Positions 10,890-23,985 are shown, counted from the stretch's first letter. The stretch is DNA of 64,000 nt from Conus ventricosus (GCA_018398815.1 CM031595.1:132087725-132151724); one strand, 5' to 3'. A program made the numbers and translations. Notes: a model not told the origin generated them from the sequence alone.

Positions 10890-12314
10890 TGTCAACCTCG
10901 GTGTAATGTCAGTGGAGGAAGGACTAGCGCACAGCCCAAACACACTCACAGCTTGCTTACAATCTCATTCATATATCATGCATTCGTCACATCAAACCAC
11001 TAGTAAAGTCTATAACTTTACTACACATGATCATAGAACGAAACATCAATGCATATGGAATCAAATGAAACAAAACATTCTCTCTTTCCTGAACTTCACA
11101 AAATCATTTATCTAAAACATCATTAACTAACCCGGGTATAAATAGATTTCTACTTTACCTGGCCAGGTGATCTTAACTATTCACGAATCACTGTCTTTTC
11201 TTTTCTTTTCTTTTTTCTTTTCACTGTCCTTTCGCAACACGACACAACTGCCGGCACTGGTGTTGGTCTGATGGCGCCTGGTCAGGTGAGACTGTTGGCG
11301 TTGGTCTGTAGTTCTGCTTGGCGAAGTGACGCTGCCAGGTATGAGTCGAACCCCCGGTTAGGATAGAACAGTGACTATCAACATCGATCTGTTCTCCTTT
11401 CTTTCTTCCTGCATTAACGCATTGCACTCTCTCTCTCTCTCTCTCTCTCTTCTAGTCTGCTCTTATCAAATGGACATGGTTGCTTTTCTTTCTTTTTTCT
11501 TTTCTTTCTTTTCTTCTTCATAAATTAGCAACTCTCTCTCTCTCCCACATCTCTCCTCAGTCCTTCCTCTGCAGACTATCTCATGCTAATCTCTCAACTT
11601 GGTTCTCTTCTCTCCTCATCTCTCTCTCTCTCTGCCCTTCTCTCCTGCAGAGCTCCACTCAGAACCTCTCTCCCCCTCTCTCTTGTTCGTTCTTCCCCTC
11701 GTTCTCATCTCCCTGCCTTCCTGTAGGCGAGAGCCTACTCTCCCGAACTCCTCCCTCTCTCTCTCTCTGTCTGTTCGTCTTTTTCTCCTCCTTCTCTCTC
11801 CCTCACACATTCCTTTATGCTCTAACCCCGTGTCCAAGGGCCAGTACCATTGGTCAGTATTTTTACCCTTGATCCCCGAAGTTGTCTCCCTCTAATTCCA
11901 TTGGATGTTCAAATCATGACAGTCCCGTCTACACGCCTTACTCTCTGTGGTGGTCAATTGGTCATTTAATTGATTAGCTAGATTTCACCCCCACCACACA
12001 CTAACCTTCTCCCTCTCCCTTTCCTGCTTTAACCTGCGACGTCCGACTAACAATGACGTTGGTTCCACAAATTGGCCGATAAGGCTGGCCCAGGCACTGA
12101 GGTCCGTCTGGGCAGACATCGAGGCGTCGGTCAAAGCCGCTTAGTCGTCTGGCGGGACAAACGTCTCTGTGGAGCCTCTCCCCTATGCTTAATTGGCCGG
12201 ACCCGACCTATGGCCCCGTCTTTCTGACGCCTAGAATGTTTGAGTTTGGACTTATGTCCAGTTGGAGTGGCCGACGACTGACCACACTTCGGTTGTGTTG
12301 AATTTTGACCGTGA

Positions 12315-12316
<2 letters not shown>
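10890..12316 (-). repeat. 5' LTR (right copy on the plus strand)
   Basis: Partner of 5,811-7,238. Ends are TGTCA and TGACA. A GT microsatellite follows immediately at 12,317, continuing the target tract. Divergence from its partner is dominated by one-base indels, so substitutions are very few. Confidence 0.93.
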
Positions 12317-12377
<61 letters not shown>

Positions 12378-12419
12378 GTGTGAGCGCGCGCGCGCGCGCG
12401 TGCGTACATGCGTGTATGT

Positions 12420-12511
<92 letters not shown>

Positions 12512-12535
12512 GTGCGCGCGCGCGCGAGTGTGTGT
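12317..12535. repeat. GT - GA - GT compound microsatellite
   Basis: GT units to about 12,377, then CG alternation, a GA array (about 12,425-12,456) and a second GT array to about 12,511 with a CG tail. A long plus-strand frame (12,262-12,978) crosses this region only because dinucleotide repeats lack stops. Confidence 0.93.
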
Positions 12536-13028
12536 GTATGGGAAGAGGGGGATCCGTTCGGACGGGTTCCAACACCTCTACCTTGTGGCTCATGACTGAG
12601 GGTCACGAGCGCTGCCCTGAAAATCCCCCACTATCCCCCAGCGTCCCCATCACGGCCCCGCTTCGATCTAGTCCCAAGGGACAGCAACATGATAACGTGA
12701 TAACGACAATCATGCGGACCTTTCGACTACTCCACAACATTTCTTTATTTCTCTGGCAACAGACAGGTCTGCGTTCAGTCTGCGTGACGACAAAAACTAC
12801 GAACAAAGCTGAATACGCGATGTATATAGGCCTAACAGCTCTTAACGAATTTGAAAAAAAAAAAAAAGAAAAAAAAAGAACGCCTCGGATGATGGCAACC
12901 AACCAATCGGGGAATATTCCTGAATTGTGTTGGGGACGGTGGGAGAGGGGGGTGGGGGGTGGGGAGGCTGAGGGTTAAGAGCTGTATATATTAAAAAAAA
13001 AGAAGATAAGTAAATTAATACATAGATG

Positions 13029-13072
<44 letters not shown>

Positions 13073-13456
13073 ACAATATGTGCAGTATACAGTAGCGCTG
13101 ACTGAAGGACACGAGCTGTGTGCGTAACGTTCAGGAAAAGTAACAGAGTAGCGCCGGTTGAAAGACATGTTGTAAAACATTACCCTGAGTAGACAACATC
13201 TTTTATTTTACATTGAAAGCAAACGAACGAACATACAAAACGAGAAGAAGAAAAAAAAAAACCAATGCAAACCAACCAACCAAAAAAAAAAAGAAGAAAA
13301 CTTGGTAGAATGAAATATGCAGTAAAGAAAGAAAGAACGAAAGTAGCAGCAGTGGAGGGGGGGGGGGGGGGGGGGTAGTTGAACAACTGTGGAAAGAAAC
13401 AAAAAGAAAAAGAGAGAAAAAAAGGAGGGGGGGGGGGGCGACAACACAAACAAAAA

Positions 13457-13487
<31 letters not shown>

Positions 13488-14785
13488 ACACGTGTCAGCA
13501 GAAGGGAACGCGCCATGTGACCGTGTACTCCAAAGAGTGAATACCAACGGCTCTCCCTGCCAATCGCGAGGAAGTTAACAGAATTCGGCAAATCACGCAG
13601 CCCGACATATCCTCAAAGTCTGGTCACACACACACACACACGCACGCACGCACACACACACGCGCGCACAAGATGAAACTCAGGTATTCTCAGAAGGGGG
13701 GCGGGTTGACAGGCAAGCACGAACTGCGTAGCACGATTTGGTTCCAACACCTATCCTGCTGTTAACACAACTGCGGACAATGACCTTGCTCTCTTGTCTT
13801 TAACTTGATACACTATCACCGGAATGCGTTCGTACTGCTTTCCGTCCAGACGCAAAAACTCTCCGCGAGTATCTTTTTAGGTGTGAATATCAATATTTAT
13901 AATTAAAAGAGATACGAAACCCGACGATAAAATTTCAACAGCCTGTTGCCTAATTCAATTTCTTTCCGTTAAAATTTCATCATTGAAACAAGATAACTGT
14001 TGCTTTGGGGGGCGTAAGAGATGAAAGGAGAAATGTGTAAAATTATGGTCGGCTATCATCAGTTTTGTCCCCTCTGTACAAAAATGTCTCTGATTGAGAC
14101 GAATAAGTGTCGGAACTTTTCACTTTTCTTCTACAAGAAGAAGGCGAAAGTGCAAACGAGCCGGTCGCCTTTAGTTCATCATTGGAAACTGAACTTTATG
14201 TTCGACCAATTTACGTCGTGGCGCCTCGGGTCTTCTTTATCACCATAGTGTAGGCTAACGGAGCTCTGGCTTCGGGTCAATTGATGATAAGACATTTGCA
14301 GTGGCGCCTTCGGTCTCTGGCGAGCATTCCAGTATTCTGTGGACTGGCCTCTTCATTGTAGAAATGGAGGTTTTATAGCTATTCCAGGGACAGCTTTGAA
14401 GATGTGATTTGTGTTATCAACAGAGAATTAGGGTCGTCAAAGGGGGAAGGAATTTCAACACCCTAATTCAATTGGTTCGTCGCCTCTCTTCAAAGTACTT
14501 TACTATAATGTTGACTCAGATAGGACCGCGTGAACAACTAGACCTCTGCGTCTCGTTGCGGGTGTTGATTTGATAGGCCTGGGGATGGATAGATGGTTGG
14601 ATGGATGGGTGGCTGCATTCCAAGGTCAGAGGATATTCTTTTTTCTTGTGATTCATTGTATCGTTGTAATAGGTTATAATAATATGTATACAAGTGCGCA
14701 TGACGTAACGAAAAATGAATGTTAGTATTTGCGTAACTCCCCTTCCCGTTATCTTTGGTGCTCAAACTTAATTCTTTTCTATACT
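12536..14785. other. Non-coding region with simple repeats
   Basis: No gene is recognised. It contains a TC array (about 13,032-13,071), a purine-rich stretch with G runs (about 13,230-13,490) and short CA/CG tracts near 13,625-13,670. The Phe/Leu-rich minus frames at 13,180-13,590 are products of the poly-A/G composition. Confidence 0.5.
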
Positions 14786-15003
<218 letters not shown>

Positions 15004-15525
15004 TGAGTTTGGTTGGTTAGTTTCCAGGCGTTTTTTCTTCCTGTAACTGTGCTCAGAGGTTGATGTTAACTGTCAAGATTTGGCGTCACTGACTCGACAC
15101 TTGAGAGCAGAACATTTTGCCCGTGATAATATGATATGGTCTGTTGTTTGTTTTGTTATCAGTTCCATACAAAACCAGCTTCACATTCAACAATAATCTG
15201 GCACAATGCTCGCACCGTTCTTTGACTATCACAGTCTTATTTTCTATTCATTATCATTATTTTTTTTTTTTTATAGTTATGGGGGCACCACAGCTTACGG
15301 TGATTGTGTCTTTTCCGGTTTAAAAAAATGGCATTCTTCTGAATTTACGTGCCCCATTCTCTAAAATATTTGACACAGATCTTTGACATAGAATCAGCTG
15401 ATAATTTTAACTAGTGCCTGTCTCCCCATTGTTTTCAGTATCGGTGCAATTATTTCTCGGCAGATGAATAAGGGCATGTGCCCATACTCATCCCCCGGTA
15501 AGTAAATCTAAACAACCTCTCTCAA

Positions 15526-15570
<45 letters not shown>

Positions 15571-16020
15571 GAATCACCCACCTCCTTCAAAACTGTCAAA
15601 GCTTCAAAACGACAAAACATATCAATCAGAGTACCTTGCACCTGAATTTGAGGGAGGGGGGAGGGACGACAGTAATCCTGGACCTAAGAGACAACTACCC
15701 CACACCCGCAGAAAAAAAAAAAAAATTCCCTAAACGTTTTCCATCAGAATTTAAGATACAGTCAGCAGGTAGAAATGTGTCATAAGAATTGATATTTAAA
15801 GTCGCAGTATACATAACCGAATCTTTAAAACGAGGAAATGAAACTTCTGTCTACAACTGATTCGTACGGCAAACGTTTTGCTTGTGATGCACATGGATTT
15901 TGCCGTGTACTTCTTGTTTTGTTTGTCAACATTTTTTTTTTTCAACACTCACCTGGAGCATGCCAATTATTGTGCAGCTCCTTGTTCCTGTTCATATGGC
16001 CTGCAAATACTAAATAAACC
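15004..16020. other. Non-coding region
   Basis: AT-rich unique sequence with a CT array at about 15,520-15,567 and A/T runs. No coding region or RNA gene is supported. Confidence 0.45.
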
Positions 16021-16165
16021 ATTATTATCATATTATTATCATGTTGATCTTGATGATCTTCATGATCATTATCATTATCATGATGATGATGATGACCATT
16101 ATTGTTATTATTATTATTTTCATCATTAGTATTATTATCATCATTATTTTAAAAATTATTATAAA
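16021..16165. repeat. ATT/ATC trinucleotide array
   Basis: Imperfect ATT, ATC and ATG units, similar in type to 1,655-1,855 but more AT-rich. Translation gives only poly-Ile/Asp frames. Confidence 0.88.
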
Positions 16166-18237
16166 CCACTCTCTGGTGAGTGATTTGGGGCATGGTAGGA
16201 AGAAAAAAGAAAAAGAAGAAAAAACCGTGCATGATGGAGTGAGTGTAAGCACATGCTGAAATCAGGCCTACTCACCCGCGCTGTGTGGCGGGGAGGTGGA
16301 GATGGGCCCATGTCCGTGTCACTCCACTGGGCGTTCCTGGACCATGCTCCACAAAATCATTCAGCGATGAGCGGCTTTTGAGCAAGGCAGGGCTTTTGAG
16401 CAAGGCAGGGAGCAGTTCTTGTTCAGGTCAAGAATCCACCCCCCACCCCCACCCCACCCCACTCCAAATCCACCCGTCGAATTCCGATGCAATGTGCTCT
16501 GAGCGATGGGCGTTGTCATTTGTGAGAGGAGAGATTTGGGAACAAAGAGAGAGAGGTTGATCTGGACTGTCTCTCCCGGATAGGAGAGCTGAGTTTGGGC
16601 ACGTGGCCGTTCTCACCCGCCACGCAGCGATTTCATACGCGAGGTGATCACGGACCGTTACGCCGAAATTTCAACAACAACAACAACAACAAATTCACTG
16701 GGTGTCCTTAGTTTTCTTCTCCACACCCAGTTCAAATTTACAGCGAGATAAGACAAGTCAGTCCTGCTGATCTGCTACTACTGAATGAAAACGCAGAACT
16801 GCTGTTCCGATTTCTTTCTTTCTTGTTTCGTCGTCCGTGCTTCCTCGGGGACTTCACTCCTACAAGACTCTCATTCCGACCACCCCAGAAACAACCACAC
16901 GCAGGATCATCGTGTCGCAGCCTTAGCACCAACAATACAAGGGGGTAAAAACAACACCACCACCGTTTTGTCGTGAGGCTACATACCTGAGGAGACACTG
17001 CGCTGCCATTCGAGTCCCTTTTGGCGGCGGTCAGTGAGGATTGTTGTTCTGATCCAACAGACGAAAGGACACTGCCGTTCTGAGCCCACGACTGACTGCA
17101 GCTTTTTGTTTTCTTCTTCTTCTTCTTTCTAGTTGTGGAGCCGGCTTCAGCAAACGTACTCCCTCCAGGGGGCGCCACCACGTGCATCCAACAACAGTCC
17201 CCGTGGGCTTAGTACGATGGCATCGAAGACCTCGACGAGGAATGGAAATCAAAACTCGGGTAACCGCAAGATGAAGGCACGAACGGCGGAGATTTTGATT
17301 ATTTTTTTGTTACACGATCAAGATGGTGCTTTTTTTTCCCATTCTGCTCCGACACTGCATGGCTGGGATGCACCCTTCGCTACTTTTCATGATATCCCGG
17401 GAGTCAACCAGTCCCGAAAGATACGGACAGCTGCAGAGTTGGTCAGGGATTTGAGCAGCGCTCTCTGAAATGCCCTCATTAGACGTATCAAACTCAAATG
17501 TCCGGTTCCAGTTTCCCCATCTGAGCCCATAATTATAGCACAACTTGGATGTAAGCTGGCTGGAGGGGATGACAGTCTCACAAACACGTGCCTTTTATGG
17601 GGGCGTGAACCCACAACCTCCCGCCGCAGCCCGTGACTCTTTCACCTATGGCTGGTGGTTCCTATTTTCGTAGTAAAGAGTAATTGTATTCGTTGCAGGA
17701 GTTTTTGTTGTTGTTGCTTTTTGTTGTTGTTGTTTTTTTTTGTGTGTGCCTTAGACGTTGGTTTGCATCAGATATTGAAACGCATCTCCTCATTTTTTTC
17801 CCCGAGGTCACCAAGATCACAACAATAAAGAAAAAGTATTCTACAACTGCCTCTCTTATTTTGTAGTTTGGTGGGGCTTCTTCCCTCCCCCGCCTCTCCT
17901 CCCTTTCGTCGTCTGAGTGAAGTATAGCCGTCCAGCCGACCAGAGGCTACATATGCGCAATCAGAAAGGTTACCACGGGCTGCATACAAGATACATTACC
18001 AAGGCTGAAAATCAAACTCCAAGCCCTGTATGTTAAAAGAGTAATTGATCTAAAACAAAGCATGTCAGCAACCTCTTTCAAGTCAGATGAAGTGGGAAAA
18101 AACCTAATTTCCTTCGGAAAAAAATAGAAAACTCACATTGGATAGAATGTCTCAGAAAATATGTATTCACGGAATCTTCAATGAAAGGTTTGTGCGTTTT
18201 ATCTTGTACATGCTGACACAAACACGCAACAGTGGTG
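16166..18237. other. Non-coding region with an 18 bp duplication
   Basis: An 18 bp unit 'cttttgagcaaggcaggg' occurs twice in tandem at about 16,374-16,410. A CAA array lies at about 16,672-16,692 and poly-pyrimidine patches near 17,105-17,130. Several 60-150 codon open frames overlap on both strands, with no domain and no splice context that I trust. Confidence 0.45.
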
Positions 18238-18330
18238 AGCGCGCGCGCGCGCGCGCACGCGCGCGCGTGTGTGTGTGTGTGTGTGTGTGCGTGCGTGCGT
18301 GCGCGCGCGCGCGTGCGTGCGTGCGTGTTT
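18238..18330. repeat. Alternating CG/GT tract
   Basis: About 90 bases of strictly alternating purine-pyrimidine (GCGC, GTGT, GCGT). This is a strong candidate for left-handed DNA. Confidence 0.92.
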
Positions 18331-19147
18331 AAGCCACGGTTATAACCATATAAGACATGAGTTTAAACATTATGAATATTGATGAATCTTAGATTAGAAC
18401 GGCGACCGACACAGAGATTGTGCTGAAGTAGTAGGCGCACTGGTGAAGGCTTGGAGGGGGGTGGGGGAGGGGGGAGGGGAGGAGGAAAAGCACGGGGATC
18501 GGCGGTAAGAGAAGGGAGTGGGAGACTGGGGGTGGGGGGGGGGGGGAGGAGCTGGCGCTGGCGCTGGTAAGGGGAGGAGGGCTGGTAACAATTCTTTTAT
18601 TCTTTACGACCTACATTACCTTGCAATGTGGGTTAGTGGTTGAGAGTTGAAAGGGCAGGCCCAGTTTCCAACCGGGGGAGGTGGGGGCGGCGGTGGAGTA
18701 CCACAGAGAAACTGCAGGGATAGGCGGAGGAACAAGACGGGATGGGTTAATCCGTTAATAAGCTAACACGGAGATATGAATCCGCGCTGTCAGTCAATGG
18801 AGTCCACAAGAAAAGAAGAAAGAAATACCTTCGCGGCGTTAGTAATTCAGTATGTAAGTAATTTAGTTGAGTAAATAAATCTACGTTTCGCTGTGGGTGC
18901 ACCTGGCCCATCTAAGAGTCAACGCCCGTCCCACATTCTGTGAATTCATTCACTTTTTTTTTCTTTTTTTTTTTTCAATGTCTGATTTTCGTGCATGCGA
19001 GACTTTCAATCGATACCGGTCCTCCGTAAAGCTGTTCAGGCGAAAGCCTACACCCAGCGAACCGAATCCAGGGGGAAATAATTTCTCTTTGATGGCCCTG
19101 CTTCCCCTCCCCATCCCCCTCGTCCCCCATCCCACCCCACCCCACCC
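18331..19147. other. Non-coding, G-rich stretch
   Basis: It contains G-run-rich sequence at about 18,455-18,590 (several GGGG runs, with quadruplex potential) and a T-run near 18,955-18,975. No gene is recognised. Confidence 0.45.
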
Positions 19148-19651
19148 CTACCCCACCACCGCACACCCTCCTTTTAAAGGCGCCGGCTGCGCTCGGGTGT
19201 CGCGGGACGCACGCAAGAGGGCAGACACGGTTCGCTGCTGAAACGGCTGTGGATTCGTTCGAATGTCTCCACACCCTGTAATGAGTCCGGCACTCAATAG
19301 CAGCACGCGAAGCGCTCGCGGTCCCAGGTTGTTGGCGGGACAAAGGCGCAGCCTCTTATGTTGCCGTTCCTTTTCAACAACAAATTGCCTGAAGCCGTCC
19401 CCACCCTTCCTACTCCATTTCTCCAACTGAACCGGGAGAGGGGGGTGCACAATGAGAAGAGTTTCGCTGCTACGCCCTGACTGGATAATAGGTTGTGGGT
19501 GTAGGGTGCGGCTGCCTTGGCCTCTACGCCCTTCAGGAACAGAAAGAGCGGAGGAGGTGTAAGAGTAGGGTGTCTTGGGCTTGGGTGGAATGTGGAGGAC
19601 TGTGAAACCGAGATGACAATGACTATGCGCAGTTTCAGCCTTGCACCCCAC
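19148..19651 (-). pseudogene. Open frame with a 2A-like motif, possible non-LTR 5' fragment
   Basis: A 167-codon minus-strand frame includes 'LLLSAGLITGCGDIRTNPQP' at about 19,244-19,303. This resembles the hydrophobic-plus-'GDxxxNPGP' motif near the start of many non-LTR retrotransposon proteins and in 2A peptides. Here the critical Gly of NPGP is Gln, so ribosome skipping would not be expected. No reverse transcriptase follows. It may be a 5' fragment of such an element or a chance frame. Confidence 0.3.
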
Positions 19652-20689
19652 CCAGCGGAGAGTGCAAAAAGCGCGAGTAGTCCTGATCTAACAACCCTCC
19701 ACCTCTCTTTCTCTCTCTCTTACACACGCACATTATTCCCGTCCAATATATATATATATAGAGAGAGAGACAGAGACAGAGAGCACGCAAAGACAACATG
19801 CAGATTTTAACCACTTCAAGCTCATCCTAAAATAACGTTATCAGCCAGAAGAACAAAGGGGTCCGACATCCGCCGCATCAGAACGCACGCTGGAAGCTCC
19901 TGCGTGCCCTCTGAACGAAACATTCCATCAAAAATCTGGAAACCTGTTTCAGTTCACTTAGACGAGGCCTTCAACCATAGACGGGTAATGATTATTTGCT
20001 CTGACTTATTGAGGAGTCAGCTCGATATTCCCCCCCTATTGACAGATCCCCTGCTCGATACCCCCCCCCCCCCCCCCCTCCTCTCTGCTTGCCCAAGGCG
20101 TATGTATCATGGTGTGTGCGCAAACGCTTGGTTTTTACCTGAGGTATTGGACAGATTTTCTTTCGTCCTTCTTCCCCAGAACAGGGACTTTCTGTTGTAA
20201 GCGGTTGTGTACTGAGCAGGGAGGGGGAACGTCTAGGCGGGAGGATAAGGGACAGAAGGGGCATCGAGAAAGGGGGGGGGGGGGCGGGGGACGATCAGCG
20301 ACAAGCTGCTGAGGGGTGGAGCTATGGGAATATCGAACCGGGGAAAGTATCGAACCGGAGACGTATCGAGCGGGAGGAAATATTGATCGCTCCCGTGCAC
20401 TGGTGTTTCCGTCATCTTTAAAACCAACGCGATCAGCCGATCACCGTACCCCACCTGGACAACAATGTGACATTACAATGCTACGTCTACAAGATTATTA
20501 CAGTTTTGAGGGGAGGAGGGTGGGGTGGGTACGGGGAGGCGAGGCTCAGCGGGCTATACGAGTAGTGCCGTTTCATGTTTAGCGTAACTGGTATTCAGTT
20601 AAAGCAATAATATTCATAGAAGTAGTCAAATTTGACACTAACGACAATCATAATAACGATGATAGTATTACTTTGAATGTCTTGGATAC
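19652..20689. other. Non-coding region with homopolymers
   Basis: Includes a TA/GA tract (about 19,746-19,780), a C run (about 20,060-20,078), a G run (about 20,271-20,284) and no supportable gene. Short frames on both strands lack domains. Confidence 0.45.
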
Positions 20690-21020
20690 TCATTTATTGA
20701 CGGAACTCATTCGGTGTATATTCTCAGTTTGAGACCAAGCTTTACGAGTTACATTCTCTTGTACACAACGGACTGCTTACTTGGATACATGCCATAGTAG
20801 AGCTGCTTGCTGGCGTAAATCATTCGTTTTCAACATAATCCAGTCGAATATCAGTCCTCATTCCTTCGGGTTTTTTGTTTGTTTGCTTGTTGTGTGTGTG
20901 TGTTTTTTCCCCTCAGAGGATGCATATTATGTGTATTCGTATCAGCCATCCAAACGGCCAAACTGGCCTCCTCTCCCTAGTTCGAACCACTCGTGGGTTC
21001 GGATATTTACAGCTTGAAAA
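20690..21020 (-). repeat. SINE-like dispersed repeat, copy 2
   Basis: Shares ordered blocks with 53,400-53,770. These are 'gaccaagct' then 'acacaacgg', a 'ctgctta/ctgccta' block, a 'gagctgc...gctggcg' block, and the 16 bp 'acggccaaactggcct' at about 20,953. The copies are diverged with indels. It is oriented opposite to the copy at 50,400. Confidence 0.6.
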
Positions 21021-22860
21021 CCTTCTCTGTTCACCCAGCAGAAAATGCATACCGATTTTTAGATACAGATGTAGACTTTTTCAGGCTCAACGGCTCGAGC
21101 TCCACGAATTCAAGCATTGACCAAACGTATTTGAAATATTTAAAGCGTTCTGTCGACTGATGATGACTGATTATCAACAAACAAAAAAAAAAAATTAAAT
21201 TAAAAAAAGCGCACTCCCTATATATATTGCTTACTATTGTCCAATCAGGATCGCTTCAACTATCAGAACTAAATCACCCGTATGTGGTTTGCCTCCCTTC
21301 CCAAACGGCGAGTATTTTTGCAGAGGCCAATACAATAATGAATTCAACGACGCAAAGTGCTTTACTAATTGAAACACGCACGAGCGAGAAAAACAATGAC
21401 TTGTACATGCAAAGCTGAAGTGCATCGATCCGATTACACAAACCAGCCGAGTGGACCCATGTGGAAAAAAAACCCATCTTGTCGAACGTTTGCGTGTGTG
21501 ATGGAGACCGACCTAAAATGCCAAGTCTACAACGGTACACCTGTGTTACCAGCGAGGTCCGACAGAAATGTTTACTGTACAGAGATCCACGTCAGTCAGT
21601 GTTAAAAATCAGTGTCTTACTGCCTACCTCTGATTCTGCCGGCGTTTTATTCAGTAATGACCTTGCAGTGGCAGCGCTTTCTTCGTTTGCATCGCGGGCA
21701 TTTGTGCCTTCATGAGAGATTGCGTATGCAAAAAGCAAGGTGAGAGAACAGGAGTGTAATTGGCGTCACTGTGTGTCTTTCCTGTCGACTATCCATGCCT
21801 GCAGCTAACGGTATTCACAACATTGGGTCAACACTGTCGATTTGTCTGCTGGCTTGGTCAGGGAAGGCAAGGGATGCGGGAGGAGAGGGCTGAACTTTCC
21901 ATTTCCGTGATGCTGTGTCTTTGACACGGTGAACCTCAGACAGTTCATACCCCCCCCCCCCCCCCCCCCCCCCATGGCTTTAACCCCAATATGATTTTTT
22001 TTTTTTTTTTGTAAGGACATGATATTTTCCTGTCAACCATTTGTTTCATGTACCATGGTCAACCCTTCACCAATTCTAAGTAGGCAGTGACAGATGGAAA
22101 AAAATATCCATCGCCAAGAAGTCATAAGTGATGCAGAAGTCAGAGAGGCGACGACAGACCAAGGACAGAAGTTTGTGCTGCAACACATGTCAATCAGACT
22201 TGTGACGAGTCTTGACCATGAGCCGGCTTCCGATTCGGTCCCAGTCCACACACACACACACACACACAAACCCACACCCACACACGCGCCTTTTATCTCT
22301 GACGTCTCATGGTGGGGAGCTTGTGGATCAGTCCACATGCAGACACTTTCTTGCCCAAATTGAAACCGATTTGCACCAAAAGCTTCGTTTTTGTTCGTTT
22401 GTTTGTTATTTTCCATTGCTTCTCTTTTTCCTCCCATTACGTAGGCACCAATGGCTTCGGATGATTCTACATATGTTACACCTCATGAAGCTAAAGTGGA
22501 TCGTGGGGAATTAACAAAAACGAAAACAACAAAGAACAAGCATGAACGATAACACGGCGGCCCACTGTTTTAAAAGTATTTTGATTGACTGTATATATTT
22601 TCTGTTGGGCTATCATCACCACATTGTTAAGTCGGTGCAAACAGTCCACCACATAATTACTGAAGGAAGAATGAAGTCGTGCTGTAAGGACCGGTGGAGG
22701 TAGATGGGGTGAATAGGGTAGCGGGATAAGGAGTTGTGTAGAGAAGATGGGTGTGGGCTGACAGGAGGGGGGAGGGGGGGGGTGGATAGTGAATTTTTTT
22801 TTTCCATTTTACTCTTCAGCTTTAGCATCTGGTCCATTGCGCTTAAATCTATTATAGACC
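21021..22860. other. Non-coding region
   Basis: No supportable gene. It contains a C run (about 21,950-21,973), a T run (about 21,994-22,009), a short CA array (about 22,240-22,270) and a G-rich patch (about 22,758-22,780). Open frames of up to 134 codons include dinucleotide repeats and show no domain. Confidence 0.45.
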
Positions 22861-23005
22861 GAGTATGTGGTGTATGCGCGCGTGTGTGTATATGCATGTA
22901 TATGTGCTTGTGTCTGCTCGCACGCGTGCATGCATGTGGCAAGTGTGCATGCGTGCGTTCGTGCGTGTGCACGCGTGTTTTGTGTGTGTGTGCACGTGCG
23001 CATAA
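22861..23005. repeat. GT/GC-rich alternating tract
   Basis: Imperfect GTGTGC/ATGC alternation without a clean unit. It is probably a degenerate GT array. Confidence 0.75.
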
Positions 23006-23904
23006 TGGGCATGTGCGTGATAGGCTTTATCTAGGAAGAGCAAGAAGAACCTGAATGACAATGAAGTCACGTGTTACTTGTCCAGTTTAGAAGAATAGAT
23101 ACTAACAAATGTTTCACCGGACGTCGCTCTTGATTACACAGTTCTACGCAACTGGATCCCAGTCAGTACCTACACATTTTACACAGACTTTTTTTTTTTT
23201 ATTGTGTGATCATCCATCTTCAGATGTTGCAGGTCGTACGCGACCCATACTCGTCAGTCTGCAAGAGTTTATACCATAGCCGACCGCGTCGGTTCACCTG
23301 GACTCATACTCAATGCCCTACAGTATCTGATTACCACTCTTTTAATATGCGTCCATCAGGACCCGCTTCATGGGAAGTGTGTAGTTCAAATGACGCAACT
23401 GATTATTTGTTTCCGTTTTGATGCACGGACGCCAAAATTTGCCGACATGGAATGAATTAATTTTTTGCCTGATACCTAAAGATCATTTCGAATAGTTCTA
23501 ATGGTTCTAGAGGCATAAAAACTTCGGTGTGTGTCTGGGTACGTTAAGTACCTAAGAAGCATGGTCTCGAATGCCGACATGACCACACTCGTAGTCAAGT
23601 CAACCGGTTGAAAATATTTAAATTTCTCATAGCCCATCGGCCATTGAGGCAGTGAACAGCCAGATGTTCACCATGTCTTAGGCACGGCTTGACGGAAGGC
23701 ACATCTCATCCCTCGCATTCTGCCGCCTTTAACGACCTCCGAACTGAATCAGGTACCCATTTACTGCTGGATGGACAGAGGATTTCCATGCCGTAAAAAT
23801 CCAGTTCCACATGTGATTCGAACTTGCGACAGAGTCAGCTCCGCAGGCAAATGCTTTGATTACGGCCCCTTCTGGTTTACTGTCAATTTCACGTATTTCC
23901 CGTC
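23006..23904. other. Non-coding region, possible old repeat
   Basis: A phrase around 23,810-23,870 ('gtgattcgaacttgcgac') resembles a tRNA-like B box read in reverse. It sits in a stretch from about 23,650 that looks like an old SINE end. No second copy was identified in the window, so this stays tentative. Confidence 0.3.
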
Positions 23905-23985
23905 CGCGCGCGCGCACACACACACGCGCGCGCGCGCGCGCGCACACACACACACACGCGCGGGCGCGCGCACTCACAGAAAGCA
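23905..23985. repeat. CG/CA alternating tract
   Basis: About 80 bases of GCGC and CACA units with few interruptions. Confidence 0.9.

Larger units (their letters stand above)
5811..12316 (-). mobile_element. Ty3/Gypsy-type LTR retrotransposon, minus strand
   Basis: A 6,506 bp element is bounded by two direct repeats of 1,428 and 1,427 bp. Both begin TGTCA and end TGACA, the usual TG...CA ends with 5 bp inverted termini. In element order (decreasing coordinates) it has the 5' LTR, a candidate primer site, gag with a CCHC knuckle, a protease remnant, integrase remnants, then reverse transcriptase connection and RNase H remnants, a purine tract and the 3' LTR. The internal part is only 3,651 bp, too short for a full gag-pol, so internal deletions exist. 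Integrase lying before RT/RNase H matches Gmr1-like elements. Near-identical LTRs suggest a recent insertion. Confidence 0.9.

Noticed and set aside
11480..11895. Leu/Ser/Pro-rich frames of up to 130 codons
   Set aside because: They lie inside the LTR and are repeated, frameshifted, in the other LTR. They follow CT-rich DNA.
12262..12978. 238-codon plus-strand frame, one of the longest in the left half
   Set aside because: Over a third is GT and GA microsatellite translation. The remainder has no motif, and the frame starts inside the LTR.
16738..17252. Overlapping Ser/Arg-rich frames as a possible first exon
   Set aside because: Three overlapping frames on both strands are open, with no domain and no consistent splice sites. 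The composition is driven by a CTT-rich patch.
23810..23870. tRNA gene suggested by a B-box-like phrase
   Set aside because: No matching A box, anticodon arm or acceptor stem could be formed around it. At most it is an old SINE fragment.
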